DNA of 64,000 nucleotides from Xanthostigma xanthostigma. Lineage: Eukaryota; Arthropoda; Insecta; Raphidioptera; Raphidiidae. Shown here one piece after another: positions 45,101 through 56,006 of this stretch (positions are counted from its first letter, which is position 1; each line of letters begins with the position of its first letter). Both the position numbers and the translations under genes were made by a program. Location: contig OY754467.1 in assembly GCA_963575645.1 (NCBI GenBank), positions 1,612,001 through 1,676,000 of the forward strand. The letters run 5' to 3'. Under the pieces are notes generated by a model, which had not been told where the DNA came from, ran no database searches, and worked only from the letters and a program-made list of their open reading frames with translations.

Positions 45101-45580
45101 TAGTGATGTGGATCGTTAAAAATGTATATCCGCGGATACGGATCTTAACTTTCTTAGAGTATGCATCGATAAATATTGCACATCGACCTTTGGAAAGAGA
45201 CTATCTGTTATGGGAAAAAGTTATTGACCTCTTTAAGAGTTAACTCTCATAACAGATTGTCTCTTTCCAAAGATCGATGTGCAATATCTCATTATAAAGA
45301 TAGTTTTTAGTATCTTTGAGCTATGTACTATTGGTATGGTACTCACTACGATACATTTTTGCAATATAAAGGTGCCAAATACGATTTTAAGAAATAAAAA
45401 ATAATCGAATGGAATTTAACAGTTTTTCATTATTACCTAATCGCATCTATAAGACTATATATATAAAATTTCATCTATGAATTGAAAATTAATAAGGTAA
45501 GAGATCCGCCAAAAACTAACGGATACGGATCTTTCTTCTCCCTCGGATATCCGCGGATACGGATATCCGGCACATCACTA
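45101..45580. mobile_element. hAT-type element J, copy 3
   Basis: TAGTGATGTGGATCG start with a shortened left subterminal region, the shared internal inverted repeat, and CCGGCACATCACTA right end. Flanking octamers do not match, so one side may have been rearranged. Confidence 0.85.
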
Positions 45581-45640
45581 GTTAAAAATTAAGTTTCAAG
45601 ATATTGTAAGACAACTATACAATTAGTGTGAAAAAGAAAA

Positions 45641-45727
45641 AGACTCTATAATGTCCTTAGTTATTGAGCATCTACAATCTACAGTATTAGATTGTAGATG
45701 CTCAATAACTGAGGACATTATAGAGTC
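45641..45727. repeat. Isolated palindrome, about 38-bp arms
   Basis: GACTCTATAATGTCCTTAGT and TATTGAGCATCTACAATCT pair with the following strand with one mismatch around an 8-base loop. No flanking transposon is recognised; a (GT)n tract (45728-45743) follows. Confidence 0.85.
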
Positions 45728-45743
45728 GGTGTGTGTGTGTGTG

Positions 45744-46250
45744 TGGAAAAGTGAGTTTATAATTTCGATGTGCGTATGTGAAAACGATGTTTTGATCCAT
45801 TCTGTATATTAGAGAGACAGTTTGCAGTATCAGGTGGCAGGTGCGACATTAATGGTCCCGGTGGGTACTGCGCCGTATACGCATTTCTCTGTGACAGTTG
45901 ACAGATGACGAAAATAACCAAAACATCGTCTCTACACTTCAATAATAAAACAATCTCACTAAAACAACACTTGTATAACAACACAATATATATAGATGAG
46001 AAAATACATATAAAATATATAATAATATAATATATAAGAAATGTGACAAGTGATATGCTGATAAACTGTCTCACAAAAAATAACAAATGTCTTTTCTATA
46101 TGGGTATGTTCCGAAATATACCGAAGTATACCGACCAGTGCTAATGACGTCATTGTTGTACTGGTGTGTCGCCATATTGTACTGGTGAGACAGGTGTGAT
46201 GTAGCATAAATATTTGTGCATCGGACTTTGTGAAATTTTTTATTTAATAA
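45744..46250. other. No gene recognised
   Basis: Two overlapping minus-strand frames of hydrophobic, AT-driven composition; no family recognised. Confidence 0.35.
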
Positions 46251-46802
46251 CTAGCGGTCCCGTCCGGTTTCACCCGGGTGTAAAAGAACGAATGGGGAAG
46301 GGAGGAACATGAGTACACACATTCATCTTAGTTTACCGAGATGAATGTTGTGTCCAAACATGATGATCGGAGTTAACGTTCAAAAGTTTTTGTCGATAAA
46401 AAGCAGTACCTATTTATACTTTTTTTAACTAATAATTTTTTTTTAATTAATTAAATAAAATTAAAATAAACTTAAATGTAAGCCTTAGAAGAACAACGTG
46501 GGGCTCGAACCCACGACAGTCGCATGCTCTACCGATTGAGCCATACGACGTTGTGTACTCAGAACGCTATTATGAGTATATTTAGTTAGTGCATTTCATG
46601 TATTTTTGAGATACATTTTGCAACATTTTTCATTAATGCTCCGCTCCTAATGGTCGTAGCGTGACATTAAATAGCCTATAACCTTCCTCGATAAATGGAC
46701 TATCCAACAAAAAAAAAATTTTTCTATTTGAACCAGTAGTTTCTGAGATTAGCACGTTCAAACAAACAAGCAAACTCTTCAGCTTTTATATATTAGTATA
46801 GA
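46251..46802 (-). mobile_element. Complete small Helitron with captured tRNA-like sequence
   Basis: On the minus strand it starts TCTATACTAATATATAAAAG after A and ends CCGGGTGAAACCGGACGGGA then CCGCTAG before T: both Helitron termini and an A/T target. At 552 bp it is non-coding. It contains the ATAGTCCATTTATCGAGGAA block, a tRNA-Lys-like segment and CAAAAACTTTTGAACGTTAA. Confidence 0.88.
46495..46555 (-). pseudogene. Shortened tRNA-Lys-like sequence in Helitron
   Basis: Minus strand: GGCTCAATCGGTAGAGCATG and GTGGGTTCGAGCCCCACGTT remain, while most of the anticodon arm is missing compared with 15667-15738. It cannot fold as a working tRNA. Confidence 0.7.
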
Positions 46803-47371
46803 TTTGTCATTTGCAACAATGTCTTCTCAACAAAGTAAACAATTACTTTGGGTGGACGAAGGAAATAATAATACGTCAACGCGCTGGGCGGTATAATTCG
46901 GAAAACAGTATGGCGTCGATTCATGACGTCATTTTTAGTTACTAGAATTTCGTTTAAATTTACGTTTCTGCCAGGCGCCCCACGACGGCTAACATTTTTC
47001 CATATCTATTATTATTAAATTCTGTAAGGAAACTTTTCTATGATGAGCTGAGTTAAAAAACCTAAGTAATAATGGAACAGTTGAAATGTGTCCCCGTAAA
47101 AAAAGAGTGTCGATAATAAAAATGAAACACGTATTGACAATAAAACAATTTCATTTCATCACATCTCGTTAAACATTTGCATGCGGTTTTAATAAACCCT
47201 ATAAAATTGTTCCCCAATTTGAAATGCCGTCACCACCAATAATTAATAACCATTAATATTCAATGAATAAAAAATCAGTTTTCCAGCCGACATACTTAGT
47301 ATCTACTACCATTGAGCTATAAATTTTGTGAATAAATGTGTACCAGTGGATAAAGTTTTGGAAAAAAAAAA
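46803..47371. other. No gene recognised
   Basis: No frames or repeats of note. Confidence 0.35.
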
Positions 47372-47937
47372 TTGGTTGTCTGTAAAGTCGGTTTACGGAC
47401 GATAGTTTTACGTGATAACGTATTTCGTAATACATAACCTAAATTTATATAATAATTATAATAATTCGAATCTATGATATTGCATCTTTCGCTTCAAATT
47501 TAGGTTAATTTTATTTATTTAAATTACTCACCACCTATAATATAATTATTTTTTTTTTAACTTTTTTTCTTTCGTATTTATTTTAAGTCTCAAAGATTAG
47601 CTGTCATAATATTTTGAAAACAATTGTTTCACTGTTTATATAAAATTCCAAAACCTACTTACAATATTTAAGTATTTTCATACGTCAAAAAATTGATTTT
47701 TATAATGATAAAATTTGTATGAAAACGATTTTTTCGAGAGATGAGACCTAGCTAAAACGATTTTTTGCCCCCCAAAATCCCTTTTCAGTAAATTTCATCC
47801 AAATCGTTAGGGCCGTTTTCGAGAAAAGCACGCACAGGGTCAGGCGGAACGTTACGAACGTTACACTTTTTCGTGCATGCAGCCGGTGTTTTATCAAAAG
47901 ATTGGTGATTCATCAATTTATAAGACGTTATCACGTC
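47372..47937 (-). mobile_element. Family M copy with a different interior
   Basis: Both M ends are present: TTGGTTGTCTGTAAAGTCGG at one side; AAAGCACGCACAGGGTCAGG and CTTATAAATTG-GACGTGATAACGT at the other. The middle (about 47441-47821) does not match the long form. It includes CCCTTTTCAGTAAATTTCAT near its junction and may be another element or a replaced interior. Confidence 0.7.
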
Positions 47938-47986
47938 AAAAACATTTAAAATAAATAAACAATTTTTTTTTAATTAAGTTTGTGTC

Positions 47987-48250
47987 AGTTGTTAATAAAA
48001 AAGAACTAAAAAGTTAAAAATTATAGTTTTATTCCGATTAAAAATAAGCCGTTATATACCTACTTACCACAGTCTCAAGTTTTCAAATCAAATAAAAGCG
48101 TGTTACACCCGTCTTTTTTTCTCTCTTGCTATTAAAATATGTAACACGCTTTTATTTGAAAACTTGAGACTGTGATAAGTACGTATAAGACGGCTTATTT
48201 CTAATCGGAATAAAATTATTTTTAAATTTTTAGTTCTTTTTTATTAACAA
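47987..48250. repeat. Foldback element S
   Basis: Arms of about 110-120 bp (AAGAACTAAAAAGTTAAAAA, TCCGATTAAAAATAAGCCGT, AAATAAAAGCGTGTTACA) pair around a spacer of about 30 bp. The AAAGCGTGT motif and AACTAAAAAGT recall element Q, suggesting a distant relationship. Confidence 0.7.
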
Positions 48251-48329
48251 CTAATAATAAAAACTTGTTTTTATCGTTTGTTTATTTTTAAGTTTTTAGT
48301 GTGCTTTATTAAAAGTGATTTTTGCATCC

Positions 48330-48510
48330 GGACGAAAGCCGGACCGGTCATTTAATTATTATAATATTGTTTTGTCATCGGAACTACATACGTATGCAAA
48401 ATTTCAGCTCAATCGGATAACGGGAAGTGGGTCAAATTTAACTTGCAAGATTTGGTTTCAGACAAACAGACAGACAGACATCGGGACAGGTGAAACTAAA
48501 TAAAAGCTAG
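48330..48510 (+). repeat. LINE-tail-like dispersed repeat
   Basis: CATACGTATGCAAAATTTCA, GCTCAATCGGATAACGGGAA, CAGACAGACAGACATCGGGA and CTAAATAAAAGCT resemble the 3' ends of lepidopteran RTE-type LINEs (recalled). A diverged relative (CCTTGATACGTATGCAAAGT) forms the tail module of Q5 and Q6. Confidence 0.5.
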
Positions 48511-48793
48511 CAAAATAATACATATCAATGATGCATCAAACACATTAATTAACAAACAAGCATGCATTAGTTATTGATGTCGACATATAGAATGCAGCAC
48601 TGTACGACAAGCGTTTATCTCTTTGTCCCATTTCAATTAATAACCAATCAATGACATAATTAAATTACGTTCGATTGTACCGATAACCTATCAGGCGTCT
48701 GTTTCATATCATATTTAATTCGATAAGCATTCTTGAATTTATTTATTTCCGTTCTGACATTGCATATACGCTATACTAACTGTCCAACACTAA
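48511..48793. other. No gene recognised
   Basis: AT-rich, no features. Confidence 0.35.
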
Positions 48794-49836
48794 GGTAGTT
48801 CACTCGTGAAACGGCTTTTCTTATAGGAATTTAATAAAATTGAAGTATAAGGTTAAATAAAAGTGACTTATATATAACTAGTGTGAACTGTGCGTATTAT
48901 TCGCACTAAATAAGTATAATAACTATCACTTTACAAAATTTTTTTTTTTTAAATATGATTGCAGGTATTCAATTCGTTTCTAATTTTGCACACTGCTTAT
49001 AACGTCCTTCTTTTTGTTGTATTACAATATGAAGCTCAGATGACAGATCGAAGAAATATTTTACTAAAATTGTCATATAGAGGCGCAAGTATAGCAAAAG
49101 CGTTGAGCTAAGCCGTCAGATGGCATCAAACAGCATTGCTGTGACGTTGTTCAGCGTTGCTCGCTGTTTCAAAATTAAAGCCGTCAGATAGCAGTATGCA
49201 GTATTGTGTCTGTTGTATTACAATATGAAGGTCAGATGACAGATCGAAGTGTTGACGTTGTTTCAAAATTAAAGCCGTTAGATGGCAGACGTTGTTCAGC
49301 GTTGCTGTATTTTAATTAATTTACAAAAACAAAAGCAATAATAAATTTTTTAATTGTCGATGTCAGTAGAGCAAGCAATTATCTGTAAAATGATATATAA
49401 TTTATGTGGAAAAATTGTGAGGTTTTTTCTAAAAAGGGAGGCATACATCTTAAACCTTAGCGTATTAATATATATGATTTTAAAAAATGAACTTTTTTTT
49501 CCTTCTGGAAAACGAGATATTAACAATCAAAATGTTCATAATAAACACGCTGGAGGTATACCGCGTATAAAGAAAACGAGTACATTCCAGAATATCTAAA
49601 ACGGCTGTTAGTATATTTCTTAAAAACTAATGCATTGTAAATCTAAAAATTATACCTAGGTACATTTTTTGAAAAAAAAAAATTTAATAAAAATAGGTAG
49701 GTACTTGAAACTTTATTTATAATATATTAAATCTTAGATGTGTTGGGTACAGTCTCTTACAAAAATACTGTAATCTCTGACTGTTCATGCTTACTATTAA
49801 GCTATACTTTTCTCTACGACTGTCGCAAGTGTACTG
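48794..49836. mobile_element. Element F, copy 2, containing an E copy
   Basis: The left end GGTAGTTCACTCGTGAAACG and right part GTGTTGGGTACAGTCTCTTA...GTCGCAAGTGTACTGC match F1. Between them lies an E element (48884-49482). F1 lacks that insert and runs from CTTATATTAAATTT directly to the shared ACGAGATATTAAC. Confidence 0.7.
48884..49482 (+). mobile_element. Element E, copy 2, inside F2
   Basis: From CTAGTGTGAACTGTGCG to ATTAATATATATGAT. It is uninterrupted at TTCAATTCGTTTC, giving the empty site for the transposon in E1. A frame MSMSVEQAII... recurs in all three E copies, but its differences are mostly amino-acid-changing, so it does not look conserved. Confidence 0.75.
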
Positions 49837-50308
49837 CTTTAAGCGGGCACTAAAGCTAAATTTGTTAACTTCGGTTAAATGGCCATTTTTGTTGTATATC
49901 TTACGTAAAAAACGATGCCGAAAACCAAAAACGAAGTTGTAAATAATGTCACTTAATATCGACGTTGTAAAAAAAAGAAATTAATTTTTGTTTACAATGT
50001 AACACACAAATTTTACACCATAAACTTTGTATATCAGTTAATGACCGTAAAGTTTGTGAATAAAATTTTTATTGTAGCAGAAAACTTAAAATGAATTTTC
50101 AATAACCTACATGTTTCACGTGAGATAATAAAAATTCCTACATAAATTTTAAATTTATTACAAATACTTAGTTCATTTTTTGAATAGCTTTATAGTGTCA
50201 CAAAGAAACGTTTATTATACGATGCGCGTGACTGTTAAATCTCGCTGGGACTCGTTTTTAACATAATGTCAAAAGCTCGTCGTAATATTTACCATTATGC
50301 TTGTTTTT
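49837..50308. other. No gene recognised
   Basis: AT-rich, no features. Confidence 0.35.
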
Positions 50309-50912
50309 ACACGCTTTATATTAACTTCACTTGTAAGTTTGTATGTATGTATGTATGTATGTATGTATGTATGTATGTATGTATGTATGTATGTATGTTT
50401 GTTTCTAACCTTCGTTTGGACTACAGCAAGTGGTTTATTACTGTAGTATAATATGCCAGCACTGTAACTACAGTGGTTAGCCGTGCGGTCTAAGGCACGG
50501 GTCTTCGCTGACGTCAACTCTCGGAATCACGGGTCGTGGGTTCTAATCCCGTCCACGCCAAAAAAAAATTGTTTTTTTTCGGCAAATTTTTGACAATAAA
50601 TCGAACTAAAAAGTGGAAAATAAATATAGTTTAAAAAAAACTAAAAAACACGCTTTATATCGAACTAAAAAGTAAAAAATATTTTTTTTAAATAAGCTTA
50701 AAACAATAATGAATAAAAAATACAAGTATTATTGTGAAAAAAGCGTGGGGCGCTCAATGTACGAAAATTTGGAACATAGCGCCACACGCGTTTTTCACAA
50801 TAATACTTGTATTTTTTATTCATTATTGTTTTAAGTTTATTTTAAAAAAAATATTTTTTACTTTTTAGTTCGATATAAAGCGTGTTTTGTAGTTTTTTTT
50901 TAAACTATATTT
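50309..50912 (+). mobile_element. Element Q, copy 3, tRNA-headed
   Basis: TACACGCTTTATATTAACTT, a (GTAT)n tract (50339-50397), the tRNA-like block, a hairpin with T-run and the long palindrome with GCTCAATGTACGAAAATTTG in its core. It ends AAACTATAT. The frames at 50266-50517 read through the tetranucleotide repeat. Confidence 0.78.
50473..50559 (+). pseudogene. tRNA-like Pol III head of Q3
   Basis: TAGCCGTGCGG and GGTTCTAATCC boxes at the same spacing as Q2, followed by a T-run hairpin. Confidence 0.7.
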
Positions 50913-51411
50913 ATTATAAGTAGATCCGTTTATGTGAGTACGATTTAATGTTCTACATAACACGAAATTTCATAACGACATCCTGACGACTGATCCTGAT
51001 TTATGGAAACTGTTATTATACGATCACAATCTAACGTTATTGTCAAATCAAATTATTTACCAATGCACTTTCTGCAATCCGGCACAATTCTGTTCAACTA
51101 CTTAACTAGACCTCTTTTATACGAATGAAAAAAGAACACAAAAATGTATACATTTTATTACAATACAAAATTTTAAAAAGTTTACAATACTCTTTTTGTG
51201 GTCGCAGTAAAACTAACCGATTTAATATCTATGAAAGAAGACAGTAATAAAAAAGTTTGAAAAATGAAACTTTTTAAAACTAAAACTTTAAAACATGAAT
51301 TCATAGCAAACTCCATTTTGTACAGATGGAGATAAGCAATATCATAATTTATTATTTTATACCAACTTGTCAACACAATCAGCAATTTTTCGATCCTACA
51401 AAGTTCAAATA
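50913..51411. other. No gene recognised
   Basis: Short AT-rich frames only. Confidence 0.35.
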
Positions 51412-52035
51412 GTATTTTTGTTTAACTCGAAATTTACTATCGGAAACTGCTGAGGATTTTTTTTTGTACTTCACACTCAACCGGAAGTGATAACGTCTTA
51501 CAAATTGATGAAACACCGGCTGCACGCACGAAAAAGAGTAACGTTCCGCAAGCGAGAGCGCGATATAAGCGATAGTCTCTCTCTTCTCGCGTTACGTCAG
51601 AGAGTAGTGTGCGTTCAACATTTTTTTCGGCTGTTCCAGCGAAAGCTACATCTGACAGATGGCCAGATAAATTATACGGTTTGTTAACAAATATATAATA
51701 TATATATATATTCTTTTAAATGTTTTTTATAATTGCTTAAAAATATGTATTTTGCTTTGGTTGATCAAATTATTAGTCGGTAAAAATATAGTTTGACAGC
51801 TACTAAAATTTAGGTTATGTATTATTAAATATGATATTCGAGCGGAATACGTTATCACGTAAAACTATCGTCCGTAAACCGACTTTACAGACAACCAATT
51901 TTTTTTCTTTCAAATGGCAACATATTTTTTTTTTACATTTTCGAAATAACAATTTTTCTCGATAAATTCATATAAAATTATCATAAGGTTACATAAGAAA
52001 ATATTCGAGACAAAATTAATTAAATACACAGTCAA
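51412..52035 (+). repeat. Duplicated segment X, copy 2, split by M
   Basis: The left part (51412-51483) and right part (51905-52035) match 35648-35855. Around the M insertion CTTCACACTCAACC and TTTCAAATGGCAACAT both resemble CTTCAAACTGTCAACAT of the empty copy. A diverged target duplication of roughly 14-17 bp is therefore possible. Confidence 0.55.
51487..51898 (+). mobile_element. Family M copy, intermediate form
   Basis: Near-identical to 29194-29606 (GATGTAGCTTTCGCTGGAAC reversed, AGCTACTAAAATTTAGG). Its left end lacks the first few bases (starts GTGATAACGTC). Ends in CTTTACAGACAACCAA and a T-run. Confidence 0.8.
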
Positions 52036-52317
52036 ACCGAAAATTAACCAGTATATCTTTGCATCCCACTGTACACAAACGAACGTACTACAGGATGTGG
52101 CAAAACAACTTACAAGATAACATAGACTTTGGCATTCGTACGATTGTTTAAAATCGCCCCTTTTATATTCAAATAAACAAAGTCTTGTACCCCTATTAAT
52201 GTTTTTTAAGAGGATTTTATTTTCGATTATTTTTCCGAAAACTAACACAATGTTTCTCGATCTCTATGGCTCATTGTGTTTCCAAATTATATTCCGTTTC
52301 TCTATCACACCCTATAC

Positions 52318-52793
52318 CAGGGGCGGGCAAATCTTTTGATCGTCGGGCCACAATGTTGATGAAAATTTGACCGAGAGCCAAAAATTTGGAGAGCAAAAAA
52401 AAGGTCATTTCATTTCAGCTATACAAAAAGGTCTTCTCTCGTCTGTTGTGGCCCTTGCTATTTACTATTTTTCTGATTTTTTTTATGCGCCAAATTACAT
52501 TGGTAAACTATTTCCGCTCTTAATAATCATTTATAAAATGCTTCGCGCGCGGGTCGCCATTTTCCCAAGCCTTCCCTATACTTACTTATATTAAGTTGAA
52601 AAAATTGCATCTCTGTAAAAAGATTTGCTTTTTTCTTGCATACTTATTTTTCCTCAAGATTGCTTCCAAACAATTTGTAACCTTAATATTTTAATTTGTA
52701 ACCATTTGAAACCAACTTTTTTATTTTACTTTTCACGCAAACGATTTTTGATTTGTGGCCCACTGTGTGTTCTTATAATTGCCCGTGCCTCTG
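52318..52793. mobile_element. hAT-like element, CAGGGGCGGGCAAA ends
   Basis: The start CAGGGGCGGGCAAATCTTTT with TCGGGCCACA and the reversed right end CAGAGGCACGGGCAATTATA with GTGGGCCACA are inverted. Octamer duplications are not clear. The frame at 52367-52594 has no transposase motif. Confidence 0.6.
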
Positions 52794-53093
52794 TCGCATC
52801 TTGTATATATTCAATTAAACTTTTACAGATTGTGCAGACTACAAACAAAGACAGTGTTGTTTAAGAGAAAGAGGGAAGATGTGACGTTTGCTTCAGCGAT
52901 TCAATTTAATTACATTCAAATAGTAAAATGAGAAGCTTTACTATACTTTGGAGCCTCTGGAGCCTCGGTTCGTGACGTCATCGTATTGTTTCCGCTGTTA
53001 TGTCAACGTATATGCAAAGTTTATATAAAAGCCATTTCAACTAGGATCGAGTTTTCAGACGCCGTAGGTACATACTACGCAAGGTTAATACAT
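52794..53093. other. No gene recognised
   Basis: No features. Confidence 0.3.
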
Positions 53094-53165
53094 AACAGAG
53101 GTTGCCTCGCTTCATCTGACCAATCAGCATAAGCGCGGGATTGACGTCAGCTGGCGGACCGTACA
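53094..53165 (-). mobile_element. TIR element L, terminal fragment
   Basis: ACAGAGGTTGCCTCGCTTC, ATCTGACCAATCAGCATAAG and CGCGGGATTGACGTCAGC match the right end of L2. The rest is absent. Confidence 0.6.
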
Positions 53166-53197
53166 TATTTTTATCAAAAATGTCATTTTTATTTTAA

Positions 53198-53650
53198 CTA
53201 GTGGCCCGGTCCGATTTCGCTCGAATTTGTAGATTGACACCGTTTTTTACGTTACAAAATCGATATCCACGAAAAGCGCTTAACATTAAAATGGCTATAG
53301 CAAGCTATCCTTAAAAGATAGACATATGCCATCGCGGACTTTTCTGTAGACCTATAAAAAAGGAACAATTCCGCCAAACATAGTTTTGTTATATCTCGAA
53401 GGGATTGGGCAGCGTTTTCGATTAAAGCTCCCAGTTGACTCGATTTTTTCCGACATCTTCAACAATCATCGTCATATTTCAATTCCAATTTACACAAAAC
53501 ATTAATAAATTATACATATAAACCTTTTTCTTGAATTACTCCGTCCATTGGCGAAAACCGTATGAAAATCGGTTCGGCAGTTTTTGAGTTTAGAGCGTTC
53601 AGACAGACAGACAGACGCGGCGGGGGAACTTTGTTTTAAAATATGTAGTG
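53198..53650 (-). mobile_element. Helitron-like repeat with 3' cap
   Basis: On the minus strand it ends GAGCGAAATCGGACCGGGCC then ACTAG and T. The other side carries CGTATGAAAATCGGTTCGGC, GTTCAGACAGACAGACAG and CTTTGTTTTAAAATATGTA, common in lepidopteran repeats. 5' TC end not identified. Frames at 53502-53829 are shadows. Confidence 0.5.
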
Positions 53651-54325
53651 CGCTAACTATTTTGAAACGGAGTATAGGCAATACATTATTATGTAATCTC
53701 GAACTTGTAGACATAGCAGAAACTTGTGTGATTGCAAATGTACGTATTGAACTGAGATTGTGGTCGCGAGACGACTGCAACCAGAGCATACGCAGGGTTA
53801 ACCAAACTATCTTAAAAGTTTCCAAGTAAATTGAAATTTCAATTTATTATTTTTATTTTCAATTTAAACACTCCTACCCTAACACTGACTTAAGTCAAGT
53901 TGAGTAGGAAAATGCCATAATTTAAGATCTATAATTTGTTTTTGTTAAGATATTTGTGGGAATAAATTTATTATTATTAAAAAAAATGATTTCAAAAAAA
54001 TTTTACCGACGTCAAAAAAGTAATTGGAATGCTTCCAAAATATTTTTTCCTTCGTTTAGGTAAAGAAAAAAATTGAGGCAAATAAATATTGGATCGTATC
54101 TATTATATAGAATAAAATAGAATATAATAGAAATATATAGCCTACCTCCATCCTGAAGGTCCATTCTAAATATTAGTGAAATCGAATGAGTAGTTTCGGA
54201 GATTATCTCCTATATCCAAACTTTACTTTATGATAATTAGTATTATAAGTATTGATTATGTCAAATGTCATTATTTTTGAAATTTTGGTTGTTTTTTTTT
54301 TGCCTCAAACAATATTTGTATATGC
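53651..54325. other. No gene; short repeat-like segment near 54130-54260
   Basis: GAATGAGTAGTTTCGGAGAT and CTTTATGATAATTAGTATTA look like a retroelement or Helitron tail from memory, but no second copy is present in the window. Confidence 0.3.
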
Positions 54326-54541
54326 AAATCTTCTTGGTTTCTGGGCTTGTATGCCGTGGTCCATTGGTATTTCTACCTAAAGTTTCCTCTACAATTGCGG
54401 TATATCAAAGGCGATGTGGCAGCGGGCACCCTCTACCACATCGCCTTTGATAATGTCTACCGCAGTTGTAGACGTAACGCCAGGTAGAAATGCCAATGGA
54501 CCACGGCATATAAGCCCGGAAACCAAGAAGATTTGGATCAA
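54326..54541. repeat. Foldback element U, about 105-bp arms
   Basis: ATCTTCTTGGTTTCTGGGCT, GCCGTGGTCCATTGG and CAAAGGCGATGTGG in the left arm pair with the right arm across a short central loop (about 54434-54437). Arms differ by about 15%. The GC-rich arms give facing frames on both strands that mirror each other. Confidence 0.75.
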
Positions 54542-54593
54542 CACCGGCCGTGAAAGCCTACACACTTCAATATTTGTATGCCTCAATTTTTGA

Positions 54594-54755
54594 AGTGAAA
54601 ACTTCTTTAGCGGCGTTGTACACTTTTTTTGTAATGGGTAAAAAATGTTAAACTCGCGTCAGGACACGTGACCTGATCGAAAATTCGTAAACGTTAATAT
54701 TCAAGTTTTCACTTCTGCCGGCACTCCCGGAGTGCAACCCGTCTTTTTTTTCTCG
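54594..54755 (-). repeat. Dispersed repeat V, copy 2
   Basis: Reverse complement of 34348-34525 with a shorter middle. Confidence 0.7.
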
Positions 54756-55033
54756 GTGTAGTGCCGCATCTGAAACGTCTTCCACATCAGTGTTGGCAAC
54801 CCTGGCAAACAGGGCTATGCCATCAGCGCTAGTAACTTTGTAATACATTCGATAATTTGTCTACAGCGCGTGTGTGAATGTGTGTGTGTCAGTGTAGAGA
54901 GGCAATTCAGTTACATAAACCACTTCGATATAGAGAGAGAGTAGAGCGTTCATGAAACCAACTTTGATTAGATTCGCTCAACTCGATGTTCGGTAATTGA
55001 TACATGTATGTATATATAGGAACCGAACTTATG

Positions 55034-56006
55034 TAATATAACCTACACACCGCAAGGATGGCGCTTCAGCATCGTGCGTACATACGAGAACAAAATTAAA
55101 AAATTTACATCCGAACCGAAACCGAAGCACACGCCTGATTCTATATTTTAATCTATTAGTTCGAGAGCTGGCTGCTCGAAACCTTCCGTCATAAAACAAT
55201 AATCATACATGGTGGAATTCTTGTATAAAAAAATATAGTTTAAAAAAAACTAAAAAACACGCTTTATATCGAACTAAAAAGTAAAAAATAATTTTTTTAA
55301 AATAAGCTTAAAAAGCGTGGGGCGCTTTGTTCCACATTTTCGTACATCGAGCGCCCAACGCTTTTTAAGCTTATTTTAAAAAAATTATTTTTTACTTTTT
55401 AGTTCGATATAAAGCGTGTTTTTTAGTTTTTTTTAAACTATATTTTATTTTTCACTTTTTAGTTTGAGGATCTATAAAAGAATTTATTAATCCTGGGGGT
55501 CCTAATAAGGATAATGGGAAACTGTTATCAAATTATTGCATTGTCATCGGTCCTTGATACGTATGCAAAGTTTCAAATTAATCAGACTTCGGGAAATTGG
55601 TGAAAATTATGCTCAAAGATTCCGTTACATACATAGTTAGTTACAACCCAAACTAATATAAAGCGTTTAAAAACGTGGTACGAATGGTATGATTCGATTC
55701 AGGTTGATTTTTTTAGTTAGTGTTATTATTATTATATTAGTATTATTATTTAGTTACTATTATATAACTAAAAAAATCAACCTGAATCGAATCATACCAT
55801 TCGTACCACGTTTTTTATACAAGAATTCCACCATGTATGATTATTGTTTTATGACGGAAGGTTTCGAGTAGCCAGCTCTCGACCTAATAGTTTAAAAATA
55901 GAATCCGGCGTGTGCTTCGGTTTCGGTTCGAATGTAAATTTTTAATTTTGTTCTCGAAGTACGCACGCTGTTGTAGCACCGTTTTTGCGGTGTGTAGGTT
56001 ATATTA
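55034..56006. mobile_element. Foldback element R, left arm split by Q5
   Basis: Left arm parts 55034-55232 and 55669-55720 together pair with the right arm 55768-56006 (GGTGGAATTCTTGTATAAAA, ACGTGGTACGAATGGTATGA, AACCTACACACCGC). The spacer of about 47 bp is TATTATTAT-rich. The intact right arm reads straight through the Q5 position and serves as the empty site. Confidence 0.85.
55233..55668 (+). mobile_element. Element Q, copy 5, tail-module form, inside R
   Basis: It starts ATATAGTTTAAAAAAAACTA and has a compact palindrome with core CGCTTTGTTCCACATTTTCG. Then comes a tail module (AGGATCTATAAAAGAATTTA, CTAATAAGGATAATGGGAAA, CCTTGATACGTATGCAAAGT) and the end AATATAAAGCGTTT. It has no tRNA block. 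It is flanked by A-runs shared with the empty site (about 5-bp duplication). Confidence 0.8.

Noticed and set aside
54265-54586. Facing frames with similar peptides (FLVSGL-CRGPL-FLP)
   Set aside because: They mirror each other because of the inverted repeat U; no known domain.
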